A DNA stretch of 64,000 bases from Streptomyces abyssalis (GCF_001751365.1 NZ_LJGT01000037.1:1-64000); one strand, 5' to 3'. Shown: positions 1 to 8,965, counted from the first letter of the stretch. Numbers and translations: made by a program. The notes: generated by a model not told the origin, from the sequence alone.

Positions 1-305
1 CCGTCGTAGTGGTCGACGAGGTACTGGCACAGCTGCTGCACGCGCTTGGCCATCGAGCCCGGATAGCGGTGCACCGCGGGCTTCTGAGACAGCAGAGCCG
101 CGAACTCCTCGGGGTCGCGTGCGGCGATGGCGTGCGCGTCCAGATCGTCCTCGCCCATGCGCTGCGCGATGGTGTACGGGCCCGCGAACGCCCACTCCAT
201 GGGCACCTGCTGGTCCAGCAGCATGCCCGTCATCGCGGCGAGTGGACTGCGGCTGAGCAGTTCGTCGGCTTCCGGCTGCTGCGAGAGGCGAAGCGTGATG
301 TCCAT
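1..305 (-). CDS. HhH-GPD type base-excision DNA repair protein (C-terminus outside window)
   Basis: Read on the minus strand from the ATG at 303-305, the product begins MDITLRLSQQPEADELL. It continues through a segment like that of HhH-GPD glycosylases (DQQVPMEWAF followed by a KRVQQLCQYL helix). About 101 codons are present and the gene runs off the left edge, so the catalytic Asp region cannot be seen. The family excises damaged bases from DNA. The call rests on overall resemblance to the short actinobacterial HhH-GPD proteins, about 200 residues long. Confidence 0.75.
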   Translation of the reverse strand, partial: MDITLRLSQQPEADELLSRSPLAAMTGMLLDQQVPMEWAFAGPYTIAQRMGEDDLDAHAIAARDPEEFAALLSQKPAVHRYPGSMAKRVQQLCQYLVDHYD

Positions 306-655
306 GCACAGATGATCGCCCTCTCGGCGCCGCACCGCACGCTTGCCGCCGTGTCCTTCACAAGGGGTGACCGGCCGGCTGCCGTGAGCCAGGGTGTACG
401 CCGCTGCCCGCCGCTCGGTCGGTCCCGGGGCTCGCGTCAGCCGGCGGGAGCACGGGATGTGCGGATCGGAGCGTGGCCGATTCTTTCAAGACCGGCTGAA
501 TCAGCCTGCTTACGCTCGGGGCATGAGCACAGATGCCGGAGGCGGCCGCACGTACGACGAGCACTTCGCCTTGCGCCACCCCAGCCGTACCCCGCCGCTC
601 GACGCGCCCGGGCCCAAGGACGACCCGGGCCGGGAAAGGGACGAAGGAGGGCCCG
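306..655. other. intergenic region between divergent genes
   Basis: No gene is convincing here. It should hold the promoters of the leftward repair gene and the rightward helix-hairpin-helix gene. A 52-codon frame starts at the ATG at 523, but it has no clear ribosome binding site and overlaps the next gene, so it was not called. Confidence 0.4.
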
Positions 656-949
656 ATGAACTCGAGTCGGGTCCCGGGTGAGGATTCGGACCTCACTGAG
701 CTGGTCAACGTCGGCCGGTCCGTGGCCCGTTACTTCGAACGCATCGGCATCACTCGCATTGCGCAGTTGGTGGATCAGGAGCCGGTCGATCTGTACGAGC
801 AGATGTCAGCCGCCTTCGGCGAACGGCTCGACCCGTGCCTGCTCGACACCGTCATGTCCGCCGTGGACCAGGCCGAAGGGCGGCCTGCCCGACCGTGGTG
901 GCACTACACCCCGCAGCGCAAACGGCTGCCGGCCTGGCGCAACCGCTGA
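656..949 (+). CDS. helix-hairpin-helix domain protein, Cdd1/pathogenicity-locus family
   Basis: A 97-residue protein whose core (LVNVGRSVARYFERIGI, then LYEQM and a C-terminal PWWHYTP) fits the small Cdd1 family, which carries one helix-hairpin-helix. The family is generally assumed to bind DNA, but its role is not established. The ATG at 656 was chosen because AAGGAGG lies just upstream at about 645-651. The longer in-frame start at 533 has no such site. It converges on the oxidoreductase that ends at 1003. Confidence 0.75.
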   Translation: MNSSRVPGEDSDLTELVNVGRSVARYFERIGITRIAQLVDQEPVDLYEQMSAAFGERLDPCLLDTVMSAVDQAEGRPARPWWHYTPQRKRLPAWRNR

Positions 950-1002
950 GACCGGGCTGCCCGTGCTCCTCGTCCGTCGTGCTGCCGGACCGACGCGGCC
1001 TC

Positions 1003-2031
1003 TCAGCACGCCCGCAGTTCGGACCGGCCGACGGCGGGGAGCACTTCGGCCGCGAAGCGTTCGTTGGATTCCGTGACGAAGGACGGGTCGGCGTCGCGCG
1101 AGGCCGGGACGGCGACCAGCCGGCCGAGGCCGAGGCCGCGCAGCTCCGCGATCCGTTCCGTCAGCTCCTCCGGCGGGCCGGCGAGCGCGAACCGCCGGAG
1201 GAAGGCGTCGGGCAGCGCGCTCGCCTGGGCGGAGCGCGTGAGTCCGTGCGCCGACTCGCGATAGCCGTCCCTGAGCGCTTCGGCCGTCGACCGGTCGGCC
1301 TCGGTGAGGGGCACGCCGTGCCGGGCAGCCTCGGCCGCGAAGTGCGCGAATATCGACGCGGAGCCGCGCACCATCTCCGTGGCGCCGTCCACGTCGTCGG
1401 CGCAGGCGACGTTCACGTAGGCGCCGTAGGAGACGTCGTCCGGGTCGAGCCCGGCGCGCTCGCGGGCGCGGCGAGCAGTGCCGAGGGCCCAGGAGAGCAA
1501 GCCCGGCTCCGCGCCGAGGTTGAACGTGAGGCGCTCGGCCCGGAGGGCGCCTGCGGCGATCACCTTCGGCCCGCTCGCGGCCACGTCCAGTGGCACCTTC
1601 GTGAGCCCGGCAGGCAGCCAGGCCAGCCGTGCGCCGGTTCCCCGTACCTCGACGGTTCCGCCCCGCAGGTAGCCCTGGAGTGTCTCCAGCGCCTGCGTGA
1701 AGACATTGAGAGGCGCCGGCTCCAGCCCGATCTGCCGCAGCGCGGAGTCACCGCGGGCGAAACCGAGTACTGCCCGGCCTCCCGACTCGGCGTGCACGGT
1801 CGCTATCGCGGCCGCCGTGACGGACGGGTCGCGGGTGACGGGATTGGTGACGGCCACGCCCAGCCCGAGTCGCCCGGTGGCGCGGGCGGCCAGCGCCAGC
1901 TCGACATACGGATCGCCGACGAGATTCTGCGAATCGGCGAGAAGCAGCCCTGCGTAGCCCTGGCGCTCCGCGGAGCGGGCCGCCTGCTCCGTCGTACCGG
2001 GGAGGGGGAAGCCGTGCAGCCAGACATCCAT
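1003..2031 (-). CDS. LLM-class (luciferase-like) F420/FMN-dependent oxidoreductase
   Basis: A 342-residue TIM-barrel protein of the bacterial luciferase-like superfamily. The N-terminus (MDVWLHGFPLPGTTEQAARS), the segment LGLGVAVTNPVTRDPSVTA and the downstream RAVLGFARGDSALRQIG are typical of F420-dependent LLM reductases related to methylene-H4MPT reductase. Cofactor (F420 or FMN) and substrate cannot be read from sequence. The ATG at 2029-2031 was chosen because the sequence upstream of it does not look coding. A GTG a few codons earlier, behind a purine-rich GAGG, is an alternative. Confidence 0.85.
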   Translation of the reverse strand: MDVWLHGFPLPGTTEQAARSAERQGYAGLLLADSQNLVGDPYVELALAARATGRLGLGVAVTNPVTRDPSVTAAAIATVHAESGGRAVLGFARGDSALRQIGLEPAPLNVFTQALETLQGYLRGGTVEVRGTGARLAWLPAGLTKVPLDVAASGPKVIAAGALRAERLTFNLGAEPGLLSWALGTARRARERAGLDPDDVSYGAYVNVACADDVDGATEMVRGSASIFAHFAAEAARHGVPLTEADRSTAEALRDGYRESAHGLTRSAQASALPDAFLRRFALAGPPEELTERIAELRGLGLGRLVAVPASRDADPSFVTESNERFAAEVLPAVGRSELRAC

Positions 2032-2573
2032 GCTGCTCACACCTCGTCCTGCCAGTGGTCCGGACACCACTCGTGAACCGCTCGCACTCGGTTCGCCATC
2101 TGTGTTCGACGGTAACTCCCGACGCTGTGCCGGGGACCGCACACCCTTGATCGCCTGGTGAGACCGGCGGAGGGCGAGGGAACCATCCGCCGCGGGGCGG
2201 GGTCGCGCCGGGTCGCCCGGGGAATCCGAGCCGGCGCCCTGCGACGGATGCGAGCCGAGCCGGGGAGCGCGAAATATGACTGCCGCACGCAGGGGATAAT
2301 CGTGCAATTCGCAAGTATCAATATCAGGGAAAGGCTGCTGAGTTCGGTGAGGTTGAACCGGCCAAGCCGTCAGATACGCCAGTAGATCCTCACAACGCGC
2401 CTTGAAAACAAGGCAGTTGGTGGGCGAGCCAAGCCTTTCTGTGCTGCCTGTCCGTGGTTCGGTTCGAGAGCGGCTCGAAAAAATCCGCGAATTCGACACG
2501 TCAGTTGGCGCCTCTTCATTACGGGTATCGCCATGATATTGGATGCGCAGAAGGTAACCCTGGGAGACCGTTC
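2032..2573. promoter_or_regulatory. AT-richer leader upstream of the condensation-domain gene
   Basis: This 542-base gap lies between divergent genes. From about 2270 it is clearly richer in A and T than its surroundings, unusual in this genome and common in regulated promoter regions. It holds a perfect 6-bp hairpin at 2399-2414. The ORFs that cross it show no protein-like composition. No -10/-35 pair could be fixed with confidence. Confidence 0.4.
2399..2414. promoter_or_regulatory. perfect inverted repeat in the leader of the C-ACP-KS operon
   Basis: GCCTTG and CAAGGC arms are separated by AAAA, about 160 bases before the start of the condensation-domain gene. It could be a regulator site or a small RNA hairpin. 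It has no T-tract, so a classical terminator is unlikely. Confidence 0.4.
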
Positions 2574-4016
2574 ATGCTATTAACAACGCTGGCTGAGTAT
2601 CAGGTGCGCCCGGGGCTGCTCAGGGAGTGGAAGCTGGACGCCGCCTCGTTCCACGAGGCGGCGGGAGCGGCGGACGGGACCACGCCTCCCTCGTACAACC
2701 AGGAATGGCACCTGAAGTATGTGTCCAAGCTCGCGGAGCGCGGCATCCGGATACCGATGTGGATGGGGTTCGTATTCGAGATATCCGGGTCGCTGAGAAC
2801 CGAGATGTTCCGCGAGACGCTGCGTGTGTGTGCCGAACGCCACGAGACGCTGCGCAGCGCGTTCCGCGTGCGGGACGGGCGGACGGAGTGCTTCACGGTC
2901 GCCCCCGAGCGCCTGCGCGTGAAGGACGAGATACTGGGTGACTTCGCCGGTGGCGATGAGATGTGCCTCTGGCTTCAGGAGCGCATCGACGATGCGACGG
3001 ATGCGTTCTGCCGGCCCAGCTATGTGGTGGAGACCGTCGAGCGAGTGGATTCCACCACGGTCATTGTGGCGCTGGACCACGCACACACTGACGGTTTGTC
3101 CGTGATGACAGCCGTCCAGGAGTGGCAGGACCTGTACGCGGCCGTCGCCGGGGGGCGGACGGTCGAGCACCAACAGGTCGGCAGCTACGTGGACTTCGGC
3201 GTCGCCGAACGCGCGGCCGCCGAGAGCGTCGGCAGCGACGATCCGGCCGTCGGATGCTGGCGCCGCTTCATCGAAACCGGCGGTGAAGGGCTCCTGAGGT
3301 TTCCGCTCGACCTCGGAGTCGCAGAGGGAGAACTCCTCCCGCACACCAAACTCGACGTCCGGCTGCTGGACGGCCCGGCTGCCGAGGCGGTCGAGGAAGC
3401 GTGCCATGGCGCGGGCGGCGGCTTCCTCGCCGGACTGCTCGCGGCCTTCGCGATCGTGACCCATCAGATCACGGGCGATCCGGTCTACCGGACGGTCATG
3501 CCGTGGCACACCCGTTCCCGGCCGGAGTGGCTGCGCTCGATGGGCTGGTACGTCGGAATAGGCCCGGTCGAGATCGACCTCAGCGCGGCGGAGAGCTTCC
3601 GCGACGTGGTGCGGAGCGCCCAGCGGTCCGCGGTGACGGCACAGCTCCTGAGCCGCACACCGATCGCCAGAATCGCCCAACTTCTCGGAATTGAGGATGA
3701 GTTGGAGCAACGGATGCCCGAGGTGTTCCCGTTCGTCTCCTTCACGGACATGCGGGTGATCCCGGGAACGTTGCGGTGGAGCGAATGGAACGCCCGGCCC
3801 CTGGTCCGGATGAAGACCCGCGGAAACAGAGTCAACACCTGGATCCACCGCACCCACGAGGGCGTGTGGGTCACCGCGCGCTATCCCGGCACGGAGACCG
3901 CCGATGCCGGCGTGGCCTGCTACGCCAACGGCGTTCGGAAGGTGCTTCAGACGGTGGCGCAGACCGGTGACTACGTTCTCGGCGGATGCCCGACGACAGC
4001 CGGAGGGGCGGCATGA
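2574..4016 (+). CDS. free-standing condensation-domain / PapA-type acyltransferase
   Basis: A 480-residue protein of the condensation/WES/PapA acyltransferase superfamily. The catalytic motif HxxxDG is visible as HAHTDG at residues 169-174, and a typical opening (FEISGSLRTEMFRETLRVC then RHETLRSAFRV) precedes it. Enzymes of this fold join an acyl group on a carrier protein or CoA to an amine or hydroxyl. The ATG at 2574 has GGGAG just upstream. A longer in-frame start at 2454 lies in AT-rich leader sequence and is less likely. Its stop overlaps the ACP start (ATGA), so the two are translationally coupled. With the ACP and ketosynthase it forms a small acyl-assembly unit. Substrates are unknown. 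Confidence 0.85.
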   Translation: MLLTTLAEYQVRPGLLREWKLDAASFHEAAGAADGTTPPSYNQEWHLKYVSKLAERGIRIPMWMGFVFEISGSLRTEMFRETLRVCAERHETLRSAFRVRDGRTECFTVAPERLRVKDEILGDFAGGDEMCLWLQERIDDATDAFCRPSYVVETVERVDSTTVIVALDHAHTDGLSVMTAVQEWQDLYAAVAGGRTVEHQQVGSYVDFGVAERAAAESVGSDDPAVGCWRRFIETGGEGLLRFPLDLGVAEGELLPHTKLDVRLLDGPAAEAVEEACHGAGGGFLAGLLAAFAIVTHQITGDPVYRTVMPWHTRSRPEWLRSMGWYVGIGPVEIDLSAAESFRDVVRSAQRSAVTAQLLSRTPIARIAQLLGIEDELEQRMPEVFPFVSFTDMRVIPGTLRWSEWNARPLVRMKTRGNRVNTWIHRTHEGVWVTARYPGTETADAGVACYANGVRKVLQTVAQTGDYVLGGCPTTAGGAA

Positions 4017-4270
4017 TCCCCGTACGTGAGACGTTGGCGGCCGTTCTGACCGACCAGTTCAGGGTGCCTCCCGAGGAGATGAGCCCCGAGACGGCCCTGG
4101 CCTCCTTGGACGTGGACTCCCTGGCCGTGGTCGAACTCCTCTTCGCCCTGCAGGAGGAGCTGGGGGTGACGATCGGCGAGGACGAGGTGACTCCGCGGCA
4201 CACGCTGCAGGACCTGGTGGAGATGCTGGAGTGGAAGCTCCAGCAGAAGTCCTCGGAAGGGGACCGGTGA
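4013..4270 (+). CDS. acyl carrier protein
   Basis: An 85-residue discrete carrier protein. The phosphopantetheine attachment serine is Ser36 in LDVDSLAVVELL, and the rest follows the four-helix ACP pattern with many acidic residues. The start overlaps the stop of the upstream C-domain gene by four bases, and its own stop overlaps the GTG of the ketosynthase gene. It most likely carries the chain worked on by those two proteins. Confidence 0.92.
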   Translation: MIPVRETLAAVLTDQFRVPPEEMSPETALASLDVDSLAVVELLFALQEELGVTIGEDEVTPRHTLQDLVEMLEWKLQQKSSEGDR

Positions 4271-5493
4271 TCCGCCGCGAGGTCGCCGTGACCGGGATCG
4301 GCGCGGTCACCCCGGCCGGCGTCGGCGCAGAGAACACCTGGCGGGGCGTGATCGCGGGGACACCGACCGCCGCACCCGATCCGGAACTCGCGGGCCTGCC
4401 CGTCGACTTCTCCTGCCGCGTCCCCGGCTTCCGGCCCGAAGACCATCTCGGTCGCAAAGCCCTGTGGCGTACGGACCGCTGCTCGCAGTTCGCTGTCGCG
4501 GCGGCCCTCGAAGGCGTACGTGACGCGGGCCTGGACCCCGGCACATGGGGGGCTGCCAGGGTGGCCGTGATCATCAGTACCTGCTTCGGCGGCCAGTCTG
4601 CGTGCGAGAACGCCCACCGTGGCCTGCTGAGGGAGGGACACGAGGCCGTGCCACCGACCCTGGTGCCGAAGATGCTGCACAACATGCCGGCCGCCGAGGT
4701 CTCCATGGCCCTGGGTGCCCGCGGAGTCAGTCTGGGCGTCTCGGCAGCCTGCGCGTCGAGCGCCAATGCCCTGGAGCTTGGCAGGGGCCTGCTCGTCGCC
4801 GGCTCCTGCGACATCGTGATCGCCGGCGGCGCCGATGCGGCCGTCACACCGCTGATCTCCTCGGGCTTCCACCGGATAGGCGCCCTCTCCGGTCGCCGCG
4901 ACGACCCGGCCGCGGCCTCACGCCCCTTCGACGCCGACCGGGACGGGTTCGTCCTCGGCGAAGGAGCCGCTGCGCTGGTCCTGGAACGGATGGCCGATGC
5001 CCTGCGGCGTGGAGCGAGGCCCCGCGCGATCCTGGCGGGCTGCGGCTCCACCAACGACGCCTTCCACGCCACCGCCCCGAGTCCCGGACACCTCGTCGCG
5101 GAAGCCGCGTTGCGTGGCGCTCTGTCCCAGGCCGGTGCCACCCCCGATGAGGTGGACCACGTCAACGCACACGGCACCTCGACCCGCCTCAACGACGTCA
5201 CCGAGGCGGCCATGATCGCCCGCGTCCTCCCGCACATGCCCAGCGTGACCTCGGCCAAGGGGGCCCTCGGTCACTCCTTCGGCGCCAGCGCGGCGGTGGA
5301 AGCGGCACTCACCGTGCTGACCCTCCAGCACCAACTGGCCCCGCCCACCGCCAACCTGGAGACCGTCGCCCCGGACATCGAGATCGACCTGGTCTCCAAG
5401 TCCGCCCGAACGCAGCGGATCGACCTCGCGGTGAGCAACGCGTTCGGTTTCGGCGGGCACAACGCGGTCCTGGTCTTCCGGCGCTACCCGTAG
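4267..5493 (+). CDS. beta-ketoacyl-ACP synthase, KAS II/FabF type
   Basis: A 408-residue condensing enzyme. The full Cys-His-His triad is present: Cys162 in SAACASS, His302 in NAHGTST and His336 in LGHSFGA. It should therefore be able to catalyse decarboxylative Claisen condensation on ACP-bound acyl chains. The GTG at 4267 overlaps the ACP stop. It has no fused chain-length-factor-like partner, so a type II fatty-acid-like or single-extension role is likelier than aromatic polyketide synthesis. A housekeeping FabF is less likely because it is coupled to a condensation-domain gene. Confidence 0.9.
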   Translation: MIRREVAVTGIGAVTPAGVGAENTWRGVIAGTPTAAPDPELAGLPVDFSCRVPGFRPEDHLGRKALWRTDRCSQFAVAAALEGVRDAGLDPGTWGAARVAVIISTCFGGQSACENAHRGLLREGHEAVPPTLVPKMLHNMPAAEVSMALGARGVSLGVSAACASSANALELGRGLLVAGSCDIVIAGGADAAVTPLISSGFHRIGALSGRRDDPAAASRPFDADRDGFVLGEGAAALVLERMADALRRGARPRAILAGCGSTNDAFHATAPSPGHLVAEAALRGALSQAGATPDEVDHVNAHGTSTRLNDVTEAAMIARVLPHMPSVTSAKGALGHSFGASAAVEAALTVLTLQHQLAPPTANLETVAPDIEIDLVSKSARTQRIDLAVSNAFGFGGHNAVLVFRRYP

Positions 5494-5626
5494 CGGCTCT
5501 GCGGCCACTCCTGCTGCACCTCGTCCACGGACGGCCGCTCCGACGGGGTGAGCCAAGGGCCGGCGGAGCAGCCGCGGAGCCCGGCAGCAGGCGGTGCGAA
5601 GCAGTGGGTCCCGCCGCCCTTGCCGG

Positions 5627-5788
5627 GTTGACGAGGACGTCGACGGGGGAGACGCCGGAGCATCCCGTGGCGGCGAGGTGGGCCTCGTCACGGGCGACGA
5701 GAACGAGATCCGCTCCGCGGGCGGCGAGCCGGCGGGCGAAGGAGGCTCCGATGCCGGAACTGGCTCCGGTGATCAATACCGTGTCATG
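5627..5788 (-). pseudogene. short-chain dehydrogenase remnant
   Basis: The minus strand encodes VLITGASSGIGASFARRLAA followed by LVLVARDEAHLA. That is the glycine-rich NAD(P) motif and first half of an SDR. The sequence then jumps within about ten residues to VDVLVN, which in SDRs lies some 40-50 residues later. It degenerates straight after, with no active-site Tyr-Lys. No ATG is in frame before the motif. This is a decayed SDR with an internal deletion and a lost 3' end. Confidence 0.65.
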
Positions 5789-6106
5789 GGTCCCCGGGGG
5801 TGAGGTGTGCCGGTTCCCCCGGTGGGCCGACTGTCAGCCGGTGGGTCAACTGCCAGTACGGACAAGCTCCGTGTCCGGGGGGCGCCTGCTGAACCGGGCA
5901 GTGGTGATGGGCAAGACGAAGCGGGGACCGGGCCGCCGCAGAAATGCCTCTCCGTCACGCACGTACGGCCCTTGGGTCATGCCCGGCCCCGGACCAGGCC
6001 GGACACCGGGCCAACCCTCTCCGCACGACGGCGATTTCCACCGTCGGTCCCTGGAGTCCCGCCAAGGCGCCTCGGTGCTCATGGCGGCAGCACGGGACTC
6101 GGAACG
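5789..6106. other. region with no recognisable gene
   Basis: About 320 bases follow the SDR remnant. Frames in both directions are proline/arginine-rich shadows without ribosome binding sites or family resemblance. It may be further relic sequence. Confidence 0.4.
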
Positions 6107-6649
6107 TCAGAGCTGGAACTCGGCCGGAGGCACCTGCAGTGTCGTGCAGGCTTCCCGGATGACCGTCTGCTCGGCCGGGGAGAAGTCGCCGTCGGCACCA
6201 GCGATGACGATGCCGGTCTGCACCACGGCCCTTGCTTCGGCCGGCTTCTTGGCGGCCTTGGCGATCTCCTGCATCGCTTCGGCCTTGCCCTGCGCGAAGT
6301 TCTGCGTCAGCTGGTCCACGTGCTTGTTGAAGCGCTGCCGCAACTGCTCCGGTGGGAAGTTCTGCAGGACCTCGTTGCTGACGATCATCGACTCGACGCG
6401 CTGCCGCTCGGCGGGGTCCACATGCCCGTCCGCGGCCGCGACCAGCGCACACATCGCCATGCTCGCGTCCCGGTAGGCGCCGCTCTTCAACTCGGTCTTC
6501 AGGGAGCCGAGTTGCGTCTTCAGCGCGCTGACCAGCTGGGCACGTGAACCACCTCCGGTGCCGCTGCCGCCGCTTCGCCCGCCGGCTCGTCCGCCCTGGG
6601 ACTGCTGCAGAGTCCTGGCCTGATCCTTGAGCCGGTCCCACATTGCCAT
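6107..6649 (-). CDS. TerB-family tellurite-resistance-like protein
   Basis: A 180-residue cytoplasmic protein. After a Gly/Ser/Arg-rich linker at about residues 18-36, it has the TerB helical domain: AMCALVAAADGHVDPAERQ, then VIAGADGDFSPAEQ near the end. The two acidic ADG motifs are the family's metal-binding sites. TerB proteins belong to a stress and metal-sensing system, but no other ter genes are nearby. The ATG at 6647-6649 has GAGGTG upstream on its strand. Confidence 0.85.
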   Translation of the reverse strand: MAMWDRLKDQARTLQQSQGGRAGGRSGGSGTGGGSRAQLVSALKTQLGSLKTELKSGAYRDASMAMCALVAAADGHVDPAERQRVESMIVSNEVLQNFPPEQLRQRFNKHVDQLTQNFAQGKAEAMQEIAKAAKKPAEARAVVQTGIVIAGADGDFSPAEQTVIREACTTLQVPPAEFQL

Positions 6650-7088
6650 GGAGTCACCTCGGTATTCGTCTCGGTCGTCGTCGCGCATGCCACGCGCACG
6701 CCTACCGGCCCAACGCCCGCGCCCGGCTCAGGGTTCCGCAACGTACGCAGCCCCGCCCCCCGTTGGGGCTCCCTCCGTCACGGCTCGGGTCCTCCCGCTT
6801 CACGCCCGCTCCGCCGTCCCCCGAAGCCGGCGGCGCGGGGGGACGCACAGACCTGACGCATCATCAAGGTTCTCACCCCGCACATGACTTGTCAGAAAAC
6901 AGCACTACAGAAGGAGTTACATCAGTCAAAACATGAATCAGATCGGACAAGCCTCTTGTTTTTCCGTTCAGGGGCATCGAATACTCCCTTCGGCGCTTGT
7001 CATGAGCACGGGGCCACAGCTCCGTTGTGCTCATGGCCGCGCCTCACGGGCCCGTGAAGCGGACCCACGAATCCCCCCAGGAGGCATT
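6650..7088. promoter_or_regulatory. upstream region of the secreted protease gene
   Basis: About 440 bases contain a noticeably AT-rich stretch at about 6860-7000, the likely promoter region of the protease. An in-frame ATG at 6933 behind an AAGGAG-like sequence could lengthen the protease ORF. The product would then lack a normal signal-peptide start, so it was not used. Confidence 0.4.
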
Positions 7089-7991
7089 GTGAGGATCAGG
7101 CGCATCACCCCCACCAAGGGCACCCCGAGACGCACCCGGCTGATCGCCGTCGCGTCCGGACTGGTCGCAGCGGCAGCGCTCACCACGCCTGCCGTCGCTG
7201 CCGACGCTCCGAGCCCCAGGTTCAGCGCCTCCCAGCTGGCGGCGGCGAGCGACGCGGTGCTCGGCGCCGATGTCGCCGGCACCGCGTGGCACGTCGACAA
7301 GAAGGCCGACACCCTCGTCGTCACGGCCGACAGCACCGTGTCCCGCGCCGAGATAGCCAAGATCAAGAAGGCGGCGGGCTCCGAGGCCGCCGCCGTGAAG
7401 ATCGAGCGCACCCCGGGCAAGATCCGCAAGCTGCTGCAGGGCGGCGACGCCATCTACGCCAGCAGCTGGCGCTGCTCGGCGGGCTTCAACGTCCGCAGCG
7501 GCAGCACGTACTACATCGTCACCGCCGGGCACTGCACCGACGGCGCGGGCACCTGGTACTCCAACTCCGGCCGTACGTCGGTGATCGGCCCCACCGCCGG
7601 GTCCAGTTTCCCGGTCAACGACTACGGCCTCGTCCGCTACAGCTCCTCCTCCGCCAGCCACCCGGGCACCGCGGGAGGCGCCGACATCACCAGTGCGGCC
7701 AACGCCACCGTCGGGATGTCCGTGACCCGGCACGGCAGCACGACTGGCACCCACAGCGGCACCGTCACCGGCCTGAACGCCACCGTGAACTACGGAGGCG
7801 GCGACGTCGTCTACGGCATGATCCGGACGAACGTGTGCGCGGAGCCCGGCGACAGCGGCGGCTCCCTGCGTTCGGGGAGCAGGGCGATCGGCCTGACCTC
7901 GGGCGGCAGCGGAAACTGCTCCTCGGGCGGTACGACGTTCTTCCAGCCCGTCGTGGAGGCGCTCAACGCCTATGGCGTCAGCGTGTACTGA
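7089..7991 (+). CDS. secreted S1-family serine protease, streptogrisin type
   Basis: A 300-residue preproprotease. It has an Arg/Lys-rich N-terminus, a hydrophobic signal segment (about residues 20-38, ending AVAADA), a pro-region of the alpha-lytic/streptogrisin type ([17 protein letters not shown]), and a mature chymotrypsin-like domain starting near [11 protein letters not shown]. The triad is visible: His148 in TAGHC, Asp178 in NDYGLV and Ser256 in GDSGGS. The pro-region acts as a folding chaperone in this family. The GTG at 7089 is preceded by AGGAGG with five bases between. Confidence 0.95.
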   Translation: MRIRRITPTKGTPRRTRLIAVASGLVAAAALTTPAVAADAPSPRFSASQLAAASDAVLGADVAGTAWHVDKKADTLVVTADSTVSRAEIAKIKKAAGSEAAAVKIERTPGKIRKLLQGGDAIYASSWRCSAGFNVRSGSTYYIVTAGHCTDGAGTWYSNSGRTSVIGPTAGSSFPVNDYGLVRYSSSSASHPGTAGGADITSAANATVGMSVTRHGSTTGTHSGTVTGLNATVNYGGGDVVYGMIRTNVCAEPGDSGGSLRSGSRAIGLTSGGSGNCSSGGTTFFQPVVEALNAYGVSVY

Positions 7992-8276
7992 CGTGAACTG
8001 ACGGCGCGGTCACCGTCGGCACGAGCCCGGGTCGTACGTCACCGCCCGGGCTCTGCCGGCTCCGCCCGGGGAAGCCGGATGCCCTGTGCGGCGGCTCGCA
8101 GAGATCCGCGAGATCCGAGTGGTGGGTGTTGTTCAGGGGTATGGCGGGAGCGAGCGGTGACAGGAAGTACGTCCTTCCAGGCACGCGAAGGGGCGGCGTG
8201 AGGCACTCCGCCAATTCGCGTGTCATGCACCGAACATGCACGTCCACGTGACGCCCAGGAGAAAGGCGCCGACGCC
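7992..8276. other. intergenic region
   Basis: About 285 bases lie between two rightward genes for secreted proteins. No gene or clear promoter was recognised. Confidence 0.3.
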
Positions 8277-8909
8277 ATGAACAGATCCGCCTCCCGCGGC
8301 TTATTCCGTACGAGCCTCGCGTTGTTCGGTGCCGCGGTGGCATCGACCGCGCTGACCACCGCGGCGAGCGCGGCCGTGCCCGCGGCGGCGTCGCACGACG
8401 CTCACGCAGGGGCGCGTGCGGCCGCCGAACACGGCTGCGCCGTCGTCTGGTTCGATCTGGGCGAGACACTGGTGCACACCGCTGAGGACTCCAGCACCGG
8501 CTACATGCCCGGCGCGGCCGCCTATCTGCGCGAGCTGCGGGAACGGAACATCGACGTCGGCCTGATCACCAACGTGCCGTCCTCATGGGGCGAGACGGAC
8601 GCCGAGCGTGCCGCCGCTCTGAAGAAGGAGGTCGACGGGACATGGAAGGGCTCCGTCCCCTTCGCCTGGGAGGACTTCGGCGACCGGATACTCACCCCGC
8701 GCGCCGAGGCGGAGCGCAAGCCCGCGCCCGCGCTCTGGGAGCGCGCCAAGGGGGACGCGAACGGCTGCCGTCTCGTCTACGAGGCCGAGACCGCCGATGA
8801 GACCGATGTCGCCGCCTCGCTGGGCTACGTGGCCTACCAGGTCGGGCAGCCCTCCCGTCCCGCCTACCTCCCGGTGCGCGTGATCGAACGCCTGGCGCAC
8901 GACTCCTGA
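8277..8909 (+). CDS. secreted HAD-like protein
   Basis: A 210-residue protein with an N-terminal signal peptide (ALFGAAVASTALTTAASAA) and a HAD-like domain. Motif I reads WFDLGETLVHT, so the usual second Asp of DxD is replaced in position (D-L-G-E-T). Motif II is probably LITNVPSS. The motif III lysine is in ERKPAPALWERA, and an acidic ETADETDV sits where motif IV should be. An exported HAD protein is unusual, since most are cytoplasmic phosphatases. It may be a degenerate or non-phosphatase member. A perfect hairpin follows the gene. Confidence 0.65.
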   Translation: MNRSASRGLFRTSLALFGAAVASTALTTAASAAVPAAASHDAHAGARAAAEHGCAVVWFDLGETLVHTAEDSSTGYMPGAAAYLRELRERNIDVGLITNVPSSWGETDAERAAALKKEVDGTWKGSVPFAWEDFGDRILTPRAEAERKPAPALWERAKGDANGCRLVYEAETADETDVAASLGYVAYQVGQPSRPAYLPVRVIERLAHDS

Positions 8910-8965
8910 CGTCCCGTGAGCCGCGACGGCGGCAGGCGAACACTCGCCTTCGCGGTCTCACGCGG

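Noticed and set aside
523-681. 52-codon frame MSTDAGGGRTYDEHFALRHP before the helix-hairpin-helix gene
   Set aside because: No clear ribosome binding site, low-complexity acidic/proline tail, and overlap with a well-supported gene start at 656.
835-2076. Long plus-strand frame opposite the LLM oxidoreductase
   Set aside because: Arg/Gly/Ala-rich antisense shadow of a clear minus-strand gene; no family resemblance.
6933-7088. N-terminal extension of the protease from the ATG at 6933
   Set aside because: It would bury the signal peptide 50 residues in. The GTG at 7089 has AGGAGG at ideal spacing and a proper signal-peptide start.
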